A stretch of 64,000 nucleotides of DNA from Novosphingobium sp. (GTDB lineage: Bacteria > Pseudomonadota > Alphaproteobacteria > Sphingomonadales > Sphingomonadaceae), in the NCBI GenBank assembly GCA_016719755.1, contig JADJYM010000012.1, forward strand, positions 5,001 through 69,000. The letters run 5' to 3'. Position numbers and translations under genes: made by a program. Position 1 is the first letter of the stretch. Each line of letters opens with the position of its first letter. Below the pieces are notes generated by a model, which made no database searches, was not told the DNA's origin, and saw only the letters and a program-made list of their open reading frames with translations. This document shows, piece by piece, positions 53,723 to 62,871 of the stretch.

Positions 53723-55191
53723 CTGCTCCTGCCGCTCCGGCGCGAAACGCTCCCAGGTGCGGACCATCTGCGCCATGCGCGGATTGCGGGCCAAACGATC
53801 CCTATGGCGGTCGATGAAATCCCAGTAGAGCAGGTTGAACGGGCAGGCCCTGGGGCCGGCCTTGGCCTTCACGTCAAACGCGCAGGTCCGGCAATAGTCG
53901 CTCATCCGGTCGATATAGGCGCCGCTGGCCGCATAGGGCTTGCTGGCCAGCAGGCCCCATCGGCAAACTGGCTCATCCCCACGGTGTTGGGCAGTTCCAC
54001 CCACTCATAGGCATCGGCATAGACCGACAGGTACCATTCGTGCAGCGCGTGGGGATCGATCCCGGCGAGCAGTGCGAAATTGCCGGTGACCATCAGCCGC
54101 TGGATATGATGGGCATAGGCCTCGTCGCGGGTCTGCGCGATGCAGGCGCGCAGGCAGGCCAGCTGCGTATCGGCGGTCCAGTAGAACGCGGGGAGCGGGC
54201 GGCGGGCATCCAGCGCGTTGGACCGCTCGTACCCCGGCATCTGCCACCAGTAGATCCCGCGCACGAATTCGCGCCAGCCGATGATCTGGCGGATGAAGCC
54301 TTCCGCGCTGTTGAGCGGGACGCGGCCCTCGCGCCATTCCGCCTCCACCGCGCGGCACAGCGCCAGCGGATCGAGCAGCCCGGCGTTGAGATACTGCGCC
54401 ACCACCGCGTGATAGAGGAACGGCTGCCCGCTAAGCATCGCGTCCTGATAGGTCCCGAAGCGCGGCAGCGCGTGGCGCACGAAATGCGCAAATGCCGCCT
54501 CCGCATCAGCGCGGGTCACGGCGAACCAGAACGGCTCCAGCGTGCCGAAATTGCCGGGGAACCTCCGCGCGACCATGTCCAGCGCTTCAGCGGTGATCGC
54601 ATCGGGGGCAAAGCGCGGCGGCTGGGGCATCAGCAGATCCGGCGCGGCGCGGGCGCGGTTTTCCGCATCGAAATTCCAGCGCCCGCCAGCCGGCTCCGCC
54701 CCGTCCATCAGCAGGCCGGTCTTGCGGCGCATCAGGCGGTAGAAATGCTCCATGCGCAGGCCCTTGCGCCCTTCGGCCCAGGCGGCAAATCCGGCGCGGT
54801 CGGCAAGGAAACGGGTATCGGGTAGCAATTCGGCATCCGGCCAGCCGCGCATCTCTTCCAGCAGCCGCCATTCGCCGGGTTCAGTGGCCAGCACATGCGC
54901 CAGCCCGTGGCGTTCCATGGCGCGCCGCACCTCGCCCCCCAGCGAACCGGTGTTCGCCGGATCGTCGAGCGTGACATAATCGACCTGCCAGCCCGCGCCG
55001 CGCAGTTCCTGCGCGAAGTGGCGCATGGCGGCAAAGACAAAGGCGAGCTTCTTCCTGTGGTGCGGGACATAGCTGGCCTCGGCCATGACCTCGGCCATCA
55101 GCACACGGTCCGCAGCCTTGTCCCCCGCCGTCAGGCTGGACAGGCCGGGGCTCAGCTGGTCGCCAAGGATCAGGATCAGACGTCCGCTCAT
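53681..55191 (-). CDS. phrB: cryptochrome/photolyase of the iron-sulfur (PhrB/FeS-BCP) type, frameshifted
   Basis: A 503-residue flavoprotein when repaired. It begins LILILGDQLSPGLSSL, has the FAD-binding half (FIRQIIGWREFVRGIYWWQMP, HHIQRLMVTGNFALLAGIDP, NTVGMSQFADG) and near the C-terminus the CRTCAF and ACPFN cysteines that hold a 4Fe-4S cluster. This class repairs 6-4 photoproducts or acts as a light sensor. The frame breaks at four C (53955-53958 on the plus strand); one more base joins SQFADG to GLLASKPYAASGAYI, the normal sequence. The 3' end overlaps DUF2256 on the other strand. Confidence 0.85.
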
Positions 55192-55376
55192 CCACCCCGG
55201 TTAGCGCAGGGGAACGGCAATGCAGCCTGTCTGCGGGGGAAGGGCGCAGCGGACTGGCTGCAAAAGACTGGTTTCATCGTGGAAAGCGAACATTTGTTGC
55301 CGTTGCCCCCGATGAACGGTCAAAGGCACCCCATGCCGGACTGGCGCCCGACTGCCCTTGCCTTAGGATGTGAAGA

Positions 55377-56282
55377 ATGACGCGGACCCTGACCCACCTT
55401 GAGCGTTTGGAGGCCGAGGCGATCCACATCATGCGGGAAGTGGTGGCCGAGGCGGAAAAGCCCGTCATGCTCTATTCGGTGGGCAAGGATTCGGCCGTGA
55501 TGCTGCATCTGGCGCGCAAGGCGTTCTATCCCAGCCCGCCGCCCTTCCCGCTGCTCCATGTCGACACCACCTGGAAGTTCCGCGCGATGTACGAGCTGCG
55601 CGACCGCATGGCGCGGGAAAGCGGCATGGATCTGCTGGTCTACCAGAACCCCGAAGCGGCGGAGCGCGGGATCAACCCGTTCGATCACGGCGCGCTGCAT
55701 ACCGATATGTGGAAGACCGAGGGGCTGAAGCAGGCGCTCGACAAGTACGGGTTCGACGCGGCCTTCGGCGGAGCGCGGCGCGACGAGGAGAAGAGCCGGG
55801 CCAAGGAGCGGATCTTTTCCTTCCGCACCGCCAGCCACGGCTGGGACCCCAAGAACCAGCGGCCCGAACTGTGGAACCTTTACAACGCCCGCAAGCACAA
55901 GGGCGAATCGATCCGCATCTTCCCGATCTCCAACTGGACCGAGCTGGACGTGTGGCAATACATTCAGCTCAACGACGTGCCGATCGTCCCGCTCTACTTC
56001 GCGGCCAGGCGCCCGACCGTGGAACGCGACGGGATGCTGCTGATGGTCGATGATGACCGCTTTCCGCTGAAGCCAGGCGAGGTTCCGGTCGAACGCTCGA
56101 TCCGGTTCCGCACGCTGGGCTGCTATCCGCTGACCGGCGCGGTGGAAAGCGAGGCCGCCAACCTGTCCGAAGTGATCCAGGAAACCCTGCTGACCACCAC
56201 CAGCGAACGCCAGGGCCGCGCGATCGACAAGGACGCGGGCGGCGCGGGCATGGAAGTCAAGAAGCAGCAGGGGTACTTCTGA
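55377..56282 (+). CDS. cysD: sulfate adenylyltransferase subunit 2
   Basis: A 301-residue CysD, the catalytic half of ATP sulfurylase, making adenosine 5'-phosphosulfate from ATP and sulfate. The PP-loop [20 protein letters not shown] is near residue 32, and [37 protein letters not shown] and [11 protein letters not shown] follow. Length is typical. A GGA precedes the ATG at 55377, and its stop overlaps the cysNC start (TGATG). The sulfur operon may serve the nearby sulfatase locus as well as cysteine synthesis. Confidence 0.96.
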   Translation: MTRTLTHLERLEAEAIHIMREVVAEAEKPVMLYSVGKDSAVMLHLARKAFYPSPPPFPLLHVDTTWKFRAMYELRDRMARESGMDLLVYQNPEAAERGINPFDHGALHTDMWKTEGLKQALDKYGFDAAFGGARRDEEKSRAKERIFSFRTASHGWDPKNQRPELWNLYNARKHKGESIRIFPISNWTELDVWQYIQLNDVPIVPLYFAARRPTVERDGMLLMVDDDRFPLKPGEVPVERSIRFRTLGCYPLTGAVESEAANLSEVIQETLLTTTSERQGRAIDKDAGGAGMEVKKQQGYF

Positions 56283-58228
56283 TGACCGATCAGGCGATCT
56301 ACCAGACCGACGCCCTCATCGCCGAGGACATCGACGCCTATCTTGACCAGCACCAGCACAAGACCATGCTGCGCTTCATCACCTGCGGCAGCGTGGACGA
56401 TGGCAAGTCCACCCTGATCGGGCGGCTGCTTTACGATTCCAAGATGATCTTCGAGGATCAGCTGGCCGCGCTGGAAAACGACAGCAAAAAGGTTGGCACC
56501 CAGGGGCAGGAAATCGACTTCGCCCTGCTGGTCGATGGCCTTGCGGCAGAGCGCGAACAGGGCATCACCATCGATGTCGCCTATCGCTTCTTCAACACCG
56601 AAAAGCGCAAGTTCATCGTCGCCGACTGCCCGGGGCACGAGCAGTACACCCGCAACATGGTGACCGGCGCGAGCACCGCGGACCTTGCGGTGATCCTGAT
56701 CGACGCGCGCAAGGGGGTGCTGGTCCAGACCCGGCGCCATTCGTATCTGTGCCACCTGATCGGCATCCGCAACATCGTGCTCGCCGTGAACAAGATGGAC
56801 CTGGTCGACTATGACCAGAAGGTCTTCGACGCCATCGTCGCCGACTACAGCGCTTTTGCCACCAGCATCGGGATCGAGAGCTTCACCGCCCTGCCGATCT
56901 CCGGCTTCAAGGGCGACAATATCACCGCTCTGTCCGCCAATACGCCATGGTACGCCGGTCCGACCCTGGTCGAGCATCTGGAGGCGGTCGAGGTGATTTC
57001 CTCTGCCGATGCGGCCAAGCCGCTGCGCCTGCCGGTCCAGTGGGTCAACCGCCCGAACCTCGATTTCCGGGGCTTCTCCGGCCTGATCGCCACCGGCAGC
57101 GTCAAGCCGGGCGACGAGGTGCGCGTACTGCCATCGGGCAAGACCAGCACGGTCACCCGGATCGTCACGATGCCAAGCGGTCCGGCTGGCGCAAGCGCCA
57201 CCGGCAGGGATGGCGATCTGGACGAGGCGGTGGCCGGACAGTCGGTCACGCTGTGCTTTGCCGACGAGATCGACTGTTCGCGCGGCAATGTCATCGCCGC
57301 CGCCGACAATCCACCGCAGGCCGCCGACCAGTTCGAGGCGACGCTGGTGTGGATGAACGACGATCCCATGCACGTGGGCCGCGCCTATTGGCTCAAGCTG
57401 GGTTCGCAGACCGTCTCGGTCACGGTTCAGCAGCCAAAATATGCCATCAACGTCAACACGATGGAGCACATTGCGGTCAAGACGCTTGATCTCAACGCGA
57501 TCGGCGTGGCCGAGATCATCACCGACAAGGCGCTGGTGTTCGAGCCTTACAAGGATAACCGCGCACTGGGCGGGTTCATCCTGATCGACAAGCTGACCAA
57601 CGCCACGGTTGCCGCCGGCATGATCCATTTCAGCCTGCGCCGCGCCCAGAACGTCCACTGGCAGGCGACCGACATCAGCCGCGAGGCGCACGCCGCGCTC
57701 AAAAACCAGAAGCCCGCCGTGCTGTGGTTCACCGGCCTGTCGGGATCGGGCAAGAGCACCATCGCCAACCTGGTGGAGAAGAAGCTCCACCGGATGAACC
57801 GCCACACCTTTCTGCTCGATGGCGACAACGTGCGCCACGGCCTCAACAAGGACCTTGGCTTTACCGAGGCCGACCGCATCGAGAACATCCGCCGCGTGGG
57901 CGAAGTGGCCAAGCTGATGGCCGATGCGGGCCTGATCGTCATCACCGCGTTCATCTCTCCCTTCCGCGCCGAACGCGAGATGGTCCGCGCCATGCTGCCC
58001 GAGGGCGAGTTCATCGAGGTGTTCATCGACACCCCGCTGGCCGAGGCGGAGCGGCGCGACGTCAAGGGCCTCTACAAGAAGGCGCGTTCGGGCCAGCTCA
58101 AGAACTTCACCGGGATCGACAGCCCCTATGAAGCGCCGGAGCACCCCGAACTGCGGATCGACACCACCGCGATCACGCCCGAACAGGCCGCCGATCTTAT
58201 CGTCGACCGTTTGCTTGACGGGGCTTAG
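56282..58228 (+). CDS. cysNC: bifunctional sulfate adenylyltransferase subunit 1/adenylylsulfate kinase
   Basis: A 648-residue fusion. Residues about 25-440 are CysN, the GTPase subunit: P-loop GSVDDGKS (36-43), [21 protein letters not shown]. From about 455 comes APS kinase (CysC): Walker A GLSGSGKS near 484, then [15 protein letters not shown] and [10 protein letters not shown]. The pair with CysD makes PAPS from sulfate. The CysC domain is complete, so PAPS, not only APS, is the product. The ATG overlaps the cysD stop. Confidence 0.96.
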   Translation: MTDQAIYQTDALIAEDIDAYLDQHQHKTMLRFITCGSVDDGKSTLIGRLLYDSKMIFEDQLAALENDSKKVGTQGQEIDFALLVDGLAAEREQGITIDVAYRFFNTEKRKFIVADCPGHEQYTRNMVTGASTADLAVILIDARKGVLVQTRRHSYLCHLIGIRNIVLAVNKMDLVDYDQKVFDAIVADYSAFATSIGIESFTALPISGFKGDNITALSANTPWYAGPTLVEHLEAVEVISSADAAKPLRLPVQWVNRPNLDFRGFSGLIATGSVKPGDEVRVLPSGKTSTVTRIVTMPSGPAGASATGRDGDLDEAVAGQSVTLCFADEIDCSRGNVIAAADNPPQAADQFEATLVWMNDDPMHVGRAYWLKLGSQTVSVTVQQPKYAINVNTMEHIAVKTLDLNAIGVAEIITDKALVFEPYKDNRALGGFILIDKLTNATVAAGMIHFSLRRAQNVHWQATDISREAHAALKNQKPAVLWFTGLSGSGKSTIANLVEKKLHRMNRHTFLLDGDNVRHGLNKDLGFTEADRIENIRRVGEVAKLMADAGLIVITAFISPFRAEREMVRAMLPEGEFIEVFIDTPLAEAERRDVKGLYKKARSGQLKNFTGIDSPYEAPEHPELRIDTTAITPEQAADLIVDRLLDGA

Positions 58229-58233
58229 GCAAA

Positions 58234-58482
58234 GTGTTCCTGCTGCGCGGGCACGAGGGCCACGGCCGCTCGCTGGCCAAGGCGATCAGCTGGCGGGTGC
58301 TGGGCAGTGTCGATACCTTCGTGCTGTCCTGGCTGTTCACGGGTAATGCCAAGGCAGCCGGGGCGATTGCATCAACCGAAGTTGTGACCAAGATCGGACT
58401 CTTCTATTTCCACGAACGGGTGTGGAGTTCGGTCCGCTGGGGAACCAAGCGCACGCCCGACGATCCCGCCGCAAGCATCTGA
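58234..58482 (+). CDS. DUF2061 small membrane protein
   Basis: An 82-residue protein with two hydrophobic segments (ISWRVLGSVDTFVLSWLFTG and IASTEVVTKIGLFYFHERVW). These are the DUF2061 signature, a family of unknown function found in sulfate activation operons. GTG start, five bases after cysNC and ten bases before cysQ, so it is part of the operon. Confidence 0.82.
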   Translation: MFLLRGHEGHGRSLAKAISWRVLGSVDTFVLSWLFTGNAKAAGAIASTEVVTKIGLFYFHERVWSSVRWGTKRTPDDPAASI

Positions 58483-58492
58483 AAGACCGCCA

Positions 58493-59236
58493 ATGACCGA
58501 CGCCGACCTTGCCGCGCACCTTGCCGAAGTGGCCGGGCGCATCCTGCTTGAAGTGCGCGGCTCGGGCGTGTTTTCGGGAAAGGCGCTGGGCAAGGCGGGA
58601 GACCAGACCGCCAACCAGTTCCTGGTCCATGCCCTGCGCGAACAGCGGCCCGGCGATGGCCTGCTGTCCGAGGAGGAGAAGGACAACTTCGAACGGCTCG
58701 CCCATTCCCGGGTGTGGATCGTCGATCCGGTCGACGGCACCCGCGAATATGGCGAAGAGCGGACCGACTGGGCGGTTCACGTGGCTCTGGCGGTGGACGG
58801 GGTGCCGGTTCACGGCGCGGTCGCCCTGCCGGGACTGGGCGCGGTGCTGCGTTCGGACCGGCCCGCGCCGCTGCCGCCTGCCAACAGCCCGCTGCGCATG
58901 GTCGTCAGCCGCACCCGCCCCGCCGCCGAAGCGGTTGCCGTGGCCGAGGCGCTGGGGGCAGAGCTGGTGCCGATGGGCAGCGCCGGGGCCAAGGCGATGG
59001 CGGTGGTGCGGGGCGAGGCCGACATCTACCTCCACACCGGCGGCCAGTTCGAATGGGACAGCTGCGCGCCGGTCGCCGTGGCGCTGGCGCATGGCCTGCA
59101 CTGCTCGCGCACCGACGGCTCGCCGCTGGTCTACAACCAGTCAGACACCTATATGCCCGACCTGCTGATCTGCCGGGCAGACCTTGCAGAGCAAGTGCTG
59201 AGGCTGGTGACCGCGCTTCAGCCGCAGGCGGACTGA
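58493..59236 (+). CDS. cysQ: 3'(2'),5'-bisphosphate nucleotidase
   Basis: A 247-residue inositol-monophosphatase-family enzyme that dephosphorylates PAP (and PAPS) to AMP, clearing the by-product of sulfotransfer and PAPS reduction. Metal and catalytic motifs are seen: EEEKDNFE, WIVDPVDGTREYGEER (the family DPVDGT) and GGQFEWDSCAPVAVA. Last gene of the cysD operon and convergent, after four bases, with the ABC auxiliary lipoprotein gene. Confidence 0.92.
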   Translation: MTDADLAAHLAEVAGRILLEVRGSGVFSGKALGKAGDQTANQFLVHALREQRPGDGLLSEEEKDNFERLAHSRVWIVDPVDGTREYGEERTDWAVHVALAVDGVPVHGAVALPGLGAVLRSDRPAPLPPANSPLRMVVSRTRPAAEAVAVAEALGAELVPMGSAGAKAMAVVRGEADIYLHTGGQFEWDSCAPVAVALAHGLHCSRTDGSPLVYNQSDTYMPDLLICRADLAEQVLRLVTALQPQAD

Positions 59237-59240
59237 ACGC

Positions 59241-59834
59241 TCAGCCCGCCATCCACGCCGCGACCTGCGCAGCGACATCGTTGGCGGCGCGGTTGAGCGC
59301 GGGGGCAACGCTTTTCGGATCGGCCGAGACGCCCGGCACCACGCTTTCGAAGCGGCGGGTGGCGACGGCGCCGTTCGGCCCGGTGCGCAGCGCGTCATAG
59401 CGCACAACGGCGGACTGGCGCTGCGCGTCATAGCCCATTTCGACCAGCCGCCCGCCCAGCCGGACGGCGGCGGGAGAGGCGCTCTGATCATCTTCCAGCA
59501 CCAGCCCCCTGCTTTCGGCGCGGAGCGTTTCGGCCAGCAGCGAACGGAACAGCCGCGCCGGGCGCTCCACCCACAGCGCACCCTTGAGATAGGCGACTTC
59601 AGACGCGCTGACCTGCACCGGCACCCGCTGCACGGCCAGCCGGCGGTCGGTTTCGGGTTCCATCACCATCAGCACGGCGGCGCTGGTGCCGCGCGCCTCT
59701 GCCCCGGCGGAGGCGGTCTTCGCGGCGGTCAGGTTGAACAGCGATGGCGGGGGCTTGCCGCCGCCCAGCCCCAGGCAACCGCCCAGCGCAAGGGCCAGCA
59801 AGGCCGCCGTGCCAATCCTGCCCAATCCCCGCAT
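59241..59834 (-). CDS. ABC-type transport auxiliary lipoprotein (PqiC/LpqW-like)
   Basis: A 197-residue lipoprotein (lipobox LGGC, Cys20) of the ABC-type transport auxiliary family (PqiC/DUF330-like). The domain starts near SLFNLTAA and shows LAVQRVPVQVSASEVAYLKG, WVERPARLFRSLLAETL and LGGRLVEMGYD. I place the start at the ATG 59834 because AGGAAGG lies eight bases upstream. An in-frame ATG at 59867, overlapping the mlaD stop, is the alternative. It is the last gene of an MCE transport operon and would act as an outer-membrane or periplasmic partner. Confidence 0.82.
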   Translation of the reverse strand: MRGLGRIGTAALLALALGGCLGLGGGKPPPSLFNLTAAKTASAGAEARGTSAAVLMVMEPETDRRLAVQRVPVQVSASEVAYLKGALWVERPARLFRSLLAETLRAESRGLVLEDDQSASPAAVRLGGRLVEMGYDAQRQSAVVRYDALRTGPNGAVATRRFESVVPGVSADPKSVAPALNRAANDVAAQVAAWMAG

Positions 59835-59863
59835 GCCCCTGTCCTTCCTGTTGCCCGCGCCGG

Positions 59864-60802
59864 TCATGGCTTGTAGTCCGGCAGCTTCTGCCCGCCGATC
59901 AGCGCACCCGCGCCCTCGTCGTTGACCTTCTCGGTCAGGTCGCGCAGCGCCCGGGTGGTGGCGCGCAAATCGCGGATCGCGGCCTCGGCGGCGGGGATCG
60001 TGGTCTGGTTGAGCTGGCTTGCGGCGGGCCGCGCGTCCTTCAGCACCAGTTGCAGTTCGTCAGCCGCGCCCTGCGCCGATTTCAGCGTGCCGCGCAGCTG
60101 CCTGGCCAGCGCCTGTCCGTCGCTGTTCACCAGCTGGTCGGTGCTGTTGACCAGTTTGTCAAAGCTCGCCAGCGTGGTCCGCGCCTGGACCAGCGTGCCC
60201 TGCAATTCGGCCAGCGTGGTCTGCACCTGGGGCGATGCATTGGCCAGGTTGCCGGTCAGCCGGTCGGTGTTGGCCAGGATGTTCTCGATCGATTTCTGGT
60301 TCTTGTCCGATGTCAGCATGGTCAGCCGCTCGGTCAGGGTCGCAAGCCGTTCCAGCAGCACCGGCGCCGAATTGAGCAATTCGCCCAGCCCGCCGCGCTT
60401 GGTGGGGATTACCGGCACACCTTCCGGGCCGATTTCGGTGATCGGCGGCGCCCCGCGCTGCGCACCTTCCAGCTGGACGGCAGAGGATCCGGTGAAGCTG
60501 CCCTGCAGCGTCGCGGTGGTGCCGATCAGGATCGGCACATCATCGTTCACCGCGATGCGGACCCTGACAAAGCCCGGATCCTTGCGCCACAGCTCGATTT
60601 CCTTGACCTGGCCCACCGGCACGCCCGAAAAGCTGACCGACGAGCCATTGGCCAGGCCATCGACCGACTGCTTGAAGAAGATATCGTAACTGCGCTGATC
60701 GCCTTCGCCAAGGCGCGCGATCCAGATGACGACGATCGCCACCACGGCCAGCAGTGCCAGCGTTACCGCCCCCACCCAGACATTGTTGGCCCTGGTTTCC
60801 AT
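59864..60802 (-). CDS. mlaD: MCE-domain lipid-binding protein (MlaD-like)
   Basis: A 312-residue protein. One membrane span at about residues 8-28 (VWVGAVTLALLAVVAIVVIW) is followed by an MCE domain (SYDIFFKQSVDGLANGSSVSFSGVPVGQVKEIEL, VRVRIAVNDDVPI, LQGSFTGSSAVQLEG). A long helical C-terminal tail, rich in Leu/Thr/Asn, could form a tube or coiled coil. MCE proteins bind phospholipid at the periplasmic face of the transporter. Same direction as mlaF, eight bases away. Confidence 0.92.
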   Translation of the reverse strand: METRANNVWVGAVTLALLAVVAIVVIWIARLGEGDQRSYDIFFKQSVDGLANGSSVSFSGVPVGQVKEIELWRKDPGFVRVRIAVNDDVPILIGTTATLQGSFTGSSAVQLEGAQRGAPPITEIGPEGVPVIPTKRGGLGELLNSAPVLLERLATLTERLTMLTSDKNQKSIENILANTDRLTGNLANASPQVQTTLAELQGTLVQARTTLASFDKLVNSTDQLVNSDGQALARQLRGTLKSAQGAADELQLVLKDARPAASQLNQTTIPAAEAAIRDLRATTRALRDLTEKVNDEGAGALIGGQKLPDYKP

Positions 60803-60810
60803 CGCCCCCT

Positions 60811-61644
60811 CTATGCCCCCCTGTCAGCCTGCTTGTCCATCGCCTTGGCCCGGTGGCGCGCGGCATCGGCCGCGCGGCCGCGCGGTCCGTTGAAATATTC
60901 CTGGATCCACGGGTGATCGATCTTCAGCAGTTCGGAGATCGTATCCACCGCAATCACCCGCTTGTCCGCGATTACCGCTACCCGGTCGCAGATCTCGTAA
61001 AGCGTATCGAGATCGTGGGTGATCAGGAACACGGTCAGCCCCAGCGTGTCCTGCAGTTCGCGGGTCAGCGCATCGAATGCCGCCGCGCCGATCGGATCGA
61101 GCCCGGCGGTGGGTTCATCAAGGAACAGCAGCTCCGGATCGAGCGCCAGTGCCCGGGCCAGACCGGCCCGCTTGCGCATCCCGCCCGACAGTTCGGAAGG
61201 AAATTTCGCTGCCGCCTCGGGCGGCAGGCCGGACAGCATCACCTTGTAGCGGGCGATCTCGTGGCGCAGGGTATCGTCGATCTCGGGATAGAATTCGCGC
61301 AGCGGCACTTCCACGTTTTCCGCCACGGTCAGGGTGGAAAACAGCGCGCCGCCCTGAAACAGCACGCCCCAGCGGCTGCGGATGTCGATCTCGTCACGGG
61401 CCGGCGCCCCGCCGCCCGACATCGATTGCCCCAGCACCTCGATCTCGCCCGCGGCGGGATGCTGCAGCCCGATGATCGAGCGCATCAGCACCGATTTGCC
61501 CGAACCCGATCCGCCAACCACGCCCAGGATTTCCCCGCGCCGCACCTTGAGGCTGAGGTCCTGGTGGATCACGTGCCCGTCGAAGGCGTTGCACAGCCCT
61601 TCGACCACGATCGGGAAGTTGCCGGTGTAGTGGGCCTCGGTCAT
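60811..61644 (-). CDS. mlaF: MCE/Mla-type ABC transporter ATP-binding protein
   Basis: A 277-residue ATPase. Walker A GGSGSGKS (44-51), Q-loop LFQGGALF, signature LSGGMRKRAGLARAL, Walker B LLFLDEPTAGLDP and the H-loop THDLD are all intact. It energises phospholipid movement by the MlaE permease. The ATG at 61644 overlaps the mlaE stop; the frame is open far upstream but that part is a shadow of mlaE. Confidence 0.95.
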   Translation of the reverse strand: MTEAHYTGNFPIVVEGLCNAFDGHVIHQDLSLKVRRGEILGVVGGSGSGKSVLMRSIIGLQHPAAGEIEVLGQSMSGGGAPARDEIDIRSRWGVLFQGGALFSTLTVAENVEVPLREFYPEIDDTLRHEIARYKVMLSGLPPEAAAKFPSELSGGMRKRAGLARALALDPELLFLDEPTAGLDPIGAAAFDALTRELQDTLGLTVFLITHDLDTLYEICDRVAVIADKRVIAVDTISELLKIDHPWIQEYFNGPRGRAADAARHRAKAMDKQADRGA

Positions 61645-62753
61645 CCCCACCCCACTTCGGTGAAGAACACCGCGAAGAAGGCATCGAGCACGATCACCGC
61701 GAAAATCGCCTGGACCACCGCGATGGTGGTGCGCAGGCCGACTTCCTCGGAATTGCCCTGGACCTGCATGCCCTGATAGCAGCCCGCGACCGCGATGATG
61801 AAACCGAAGAACGGCGCCTTGACCAGCCCCACCCAGACATCGTGCATCGGCACCACGTCCTGGATCCGCAACAGGAAGGCATGGAACGGAATATCGAGCG
61901 TGATGGTCGAAATGAACGCGCCGCCGATGATGGCAAGAATCGCGGAATAGAACCCCAGCAGCGGCAGCATCAGCACGGCGGCCAGTACGCGCGGGATCAC
62001 CAGCGCTTCCATCGGCGAAACGCCGATCGTGCGCATGGCGTCGATTTCCTCGGTCAGCTTCATCGTCCCGATCTGCGCGGCGAAGGATGATCCGGAACGG
62101 CCCGCCACCATGATCGCGGTCATCAGGATGCCCAGTTCGCGGAACGAGATGCGCCCCGTCAGGTTCACGGTCAGCTCGCCAAAGCCAAGGTCCTGCAACT
62201 GCACCGCGCCCTGCTGGGCAATGACGATGCCGACCAGGAAGCTCATCAGCCCGACGATGCCCAGCGCGGAGACGCCGACCAGTTCCAGCTGGCGGACCAC
62301 CGCGTGCATTCTGAGCGGCGAGCGGCCCCGGATGATCGTCCAGCTGGAAATCAGCAGCGCGCCAAGGAAATCGAGCAGCCGGACCCAACTGGCCGGGAGG
62401 GCGGAGACATAGGCACCCACCGCTTCCGGCACGCGGCGCAACACCGGATGGCGGGCCGGAGCGATATCGCCATCGCCGCCCGCCCCTTGCAGCGCGGAGA
62501 TCAGGCGCGCGGCCATTTCATCCGCCCCGGCAATGGTTGCGCCGTGATCGCGCGCCAGCCGCCAGACGAGCCAGGCGCCTACCGTGTCGATCTCGCCTGC
62601 ATCCGCAAGATCGATCCGCGCGATCGGCTGATCCAGTGCGCGCAGCTGCGGATCGAGGAAGCCGGCGGTGGAAACCAGCAGGTTCCCGCTCAGCGCCAGC
62701 ACCGTGCGCCCTTCGGCGTCGGTTTCAAGTCTGAAGTCGGCCCTGTCGCGCAT
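61641..62753 (-). CDS. mlaE: MlaE-family permease with N-terminal STAS domain
   Basis: A 370-residue permease. An N-terminal STAS-like domain (about 1-100, RTVLALSGNLLVSTAGFLDP, RIDLADAGEIDTVGAWLVW) replaces the separate MlaB protein of E. coli. The MlaE domain follows, with SALGIVGLMSFLVGIVIAQQGAVQLQ, ELGILMTAIMVAGRSGSSFAAQIG and TEEIDAMRTIGVSPMEALVIPR motifs. Start ATG at 62753 is chosen; a TTG 36 bases upstream is possible. Divergent from valS. Confidence 0.92.
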   Translation of the reverse strand: MRDRADFRLETDAEGRTVLALSGNLLVSTAGFLDPQLRALDQPIARIDLADAGEIDTVGAWLVWRLARDHGATIAGADEMAARLISALQGAGGDGDIAPARHPVLRRVPEAVGAYVSALPASWVRLLDFLGALLISSWTIIRGRSPLRMHAVVRQLELVGVSALGIVGLMSFLVGIVIAQQGAVQLQDLGFGELTVNLTGRISFRELGILMTAIMVAGRSGSSFAAQIGTMKLTEEIDAMRTIGVSPMEALVIPRVLAAVLMLPLLGFYSAILAIIGGAFISTITLDIPFHAFLLRIQDVVPMHDVWVGLVKAPFFGFIIAVAGCYQGMQVQGNSEEVGLRTTIAVVQAIFAVIVLDAFFAVFFTEVGWG

Positions 62754-62871
62754 CGGGCGGGTGATGCGGGAAAAACCGGGCCTCGGCAAGGCTGGCGATT
62801 GATCTTCGGGGCTCTGTCACGCCGAATCCGCGCCTTGCGCCCGCGCGCCCGCGCTGGCAAAGCGCCGCCCC

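Noticed and set aside
62811-62835. CTGTCAC sequence before valS as another PHO box
   Set aside because: There is no second half-site 11 or 22 bases away on either side, and valS is not a phosphate-regulated gene.
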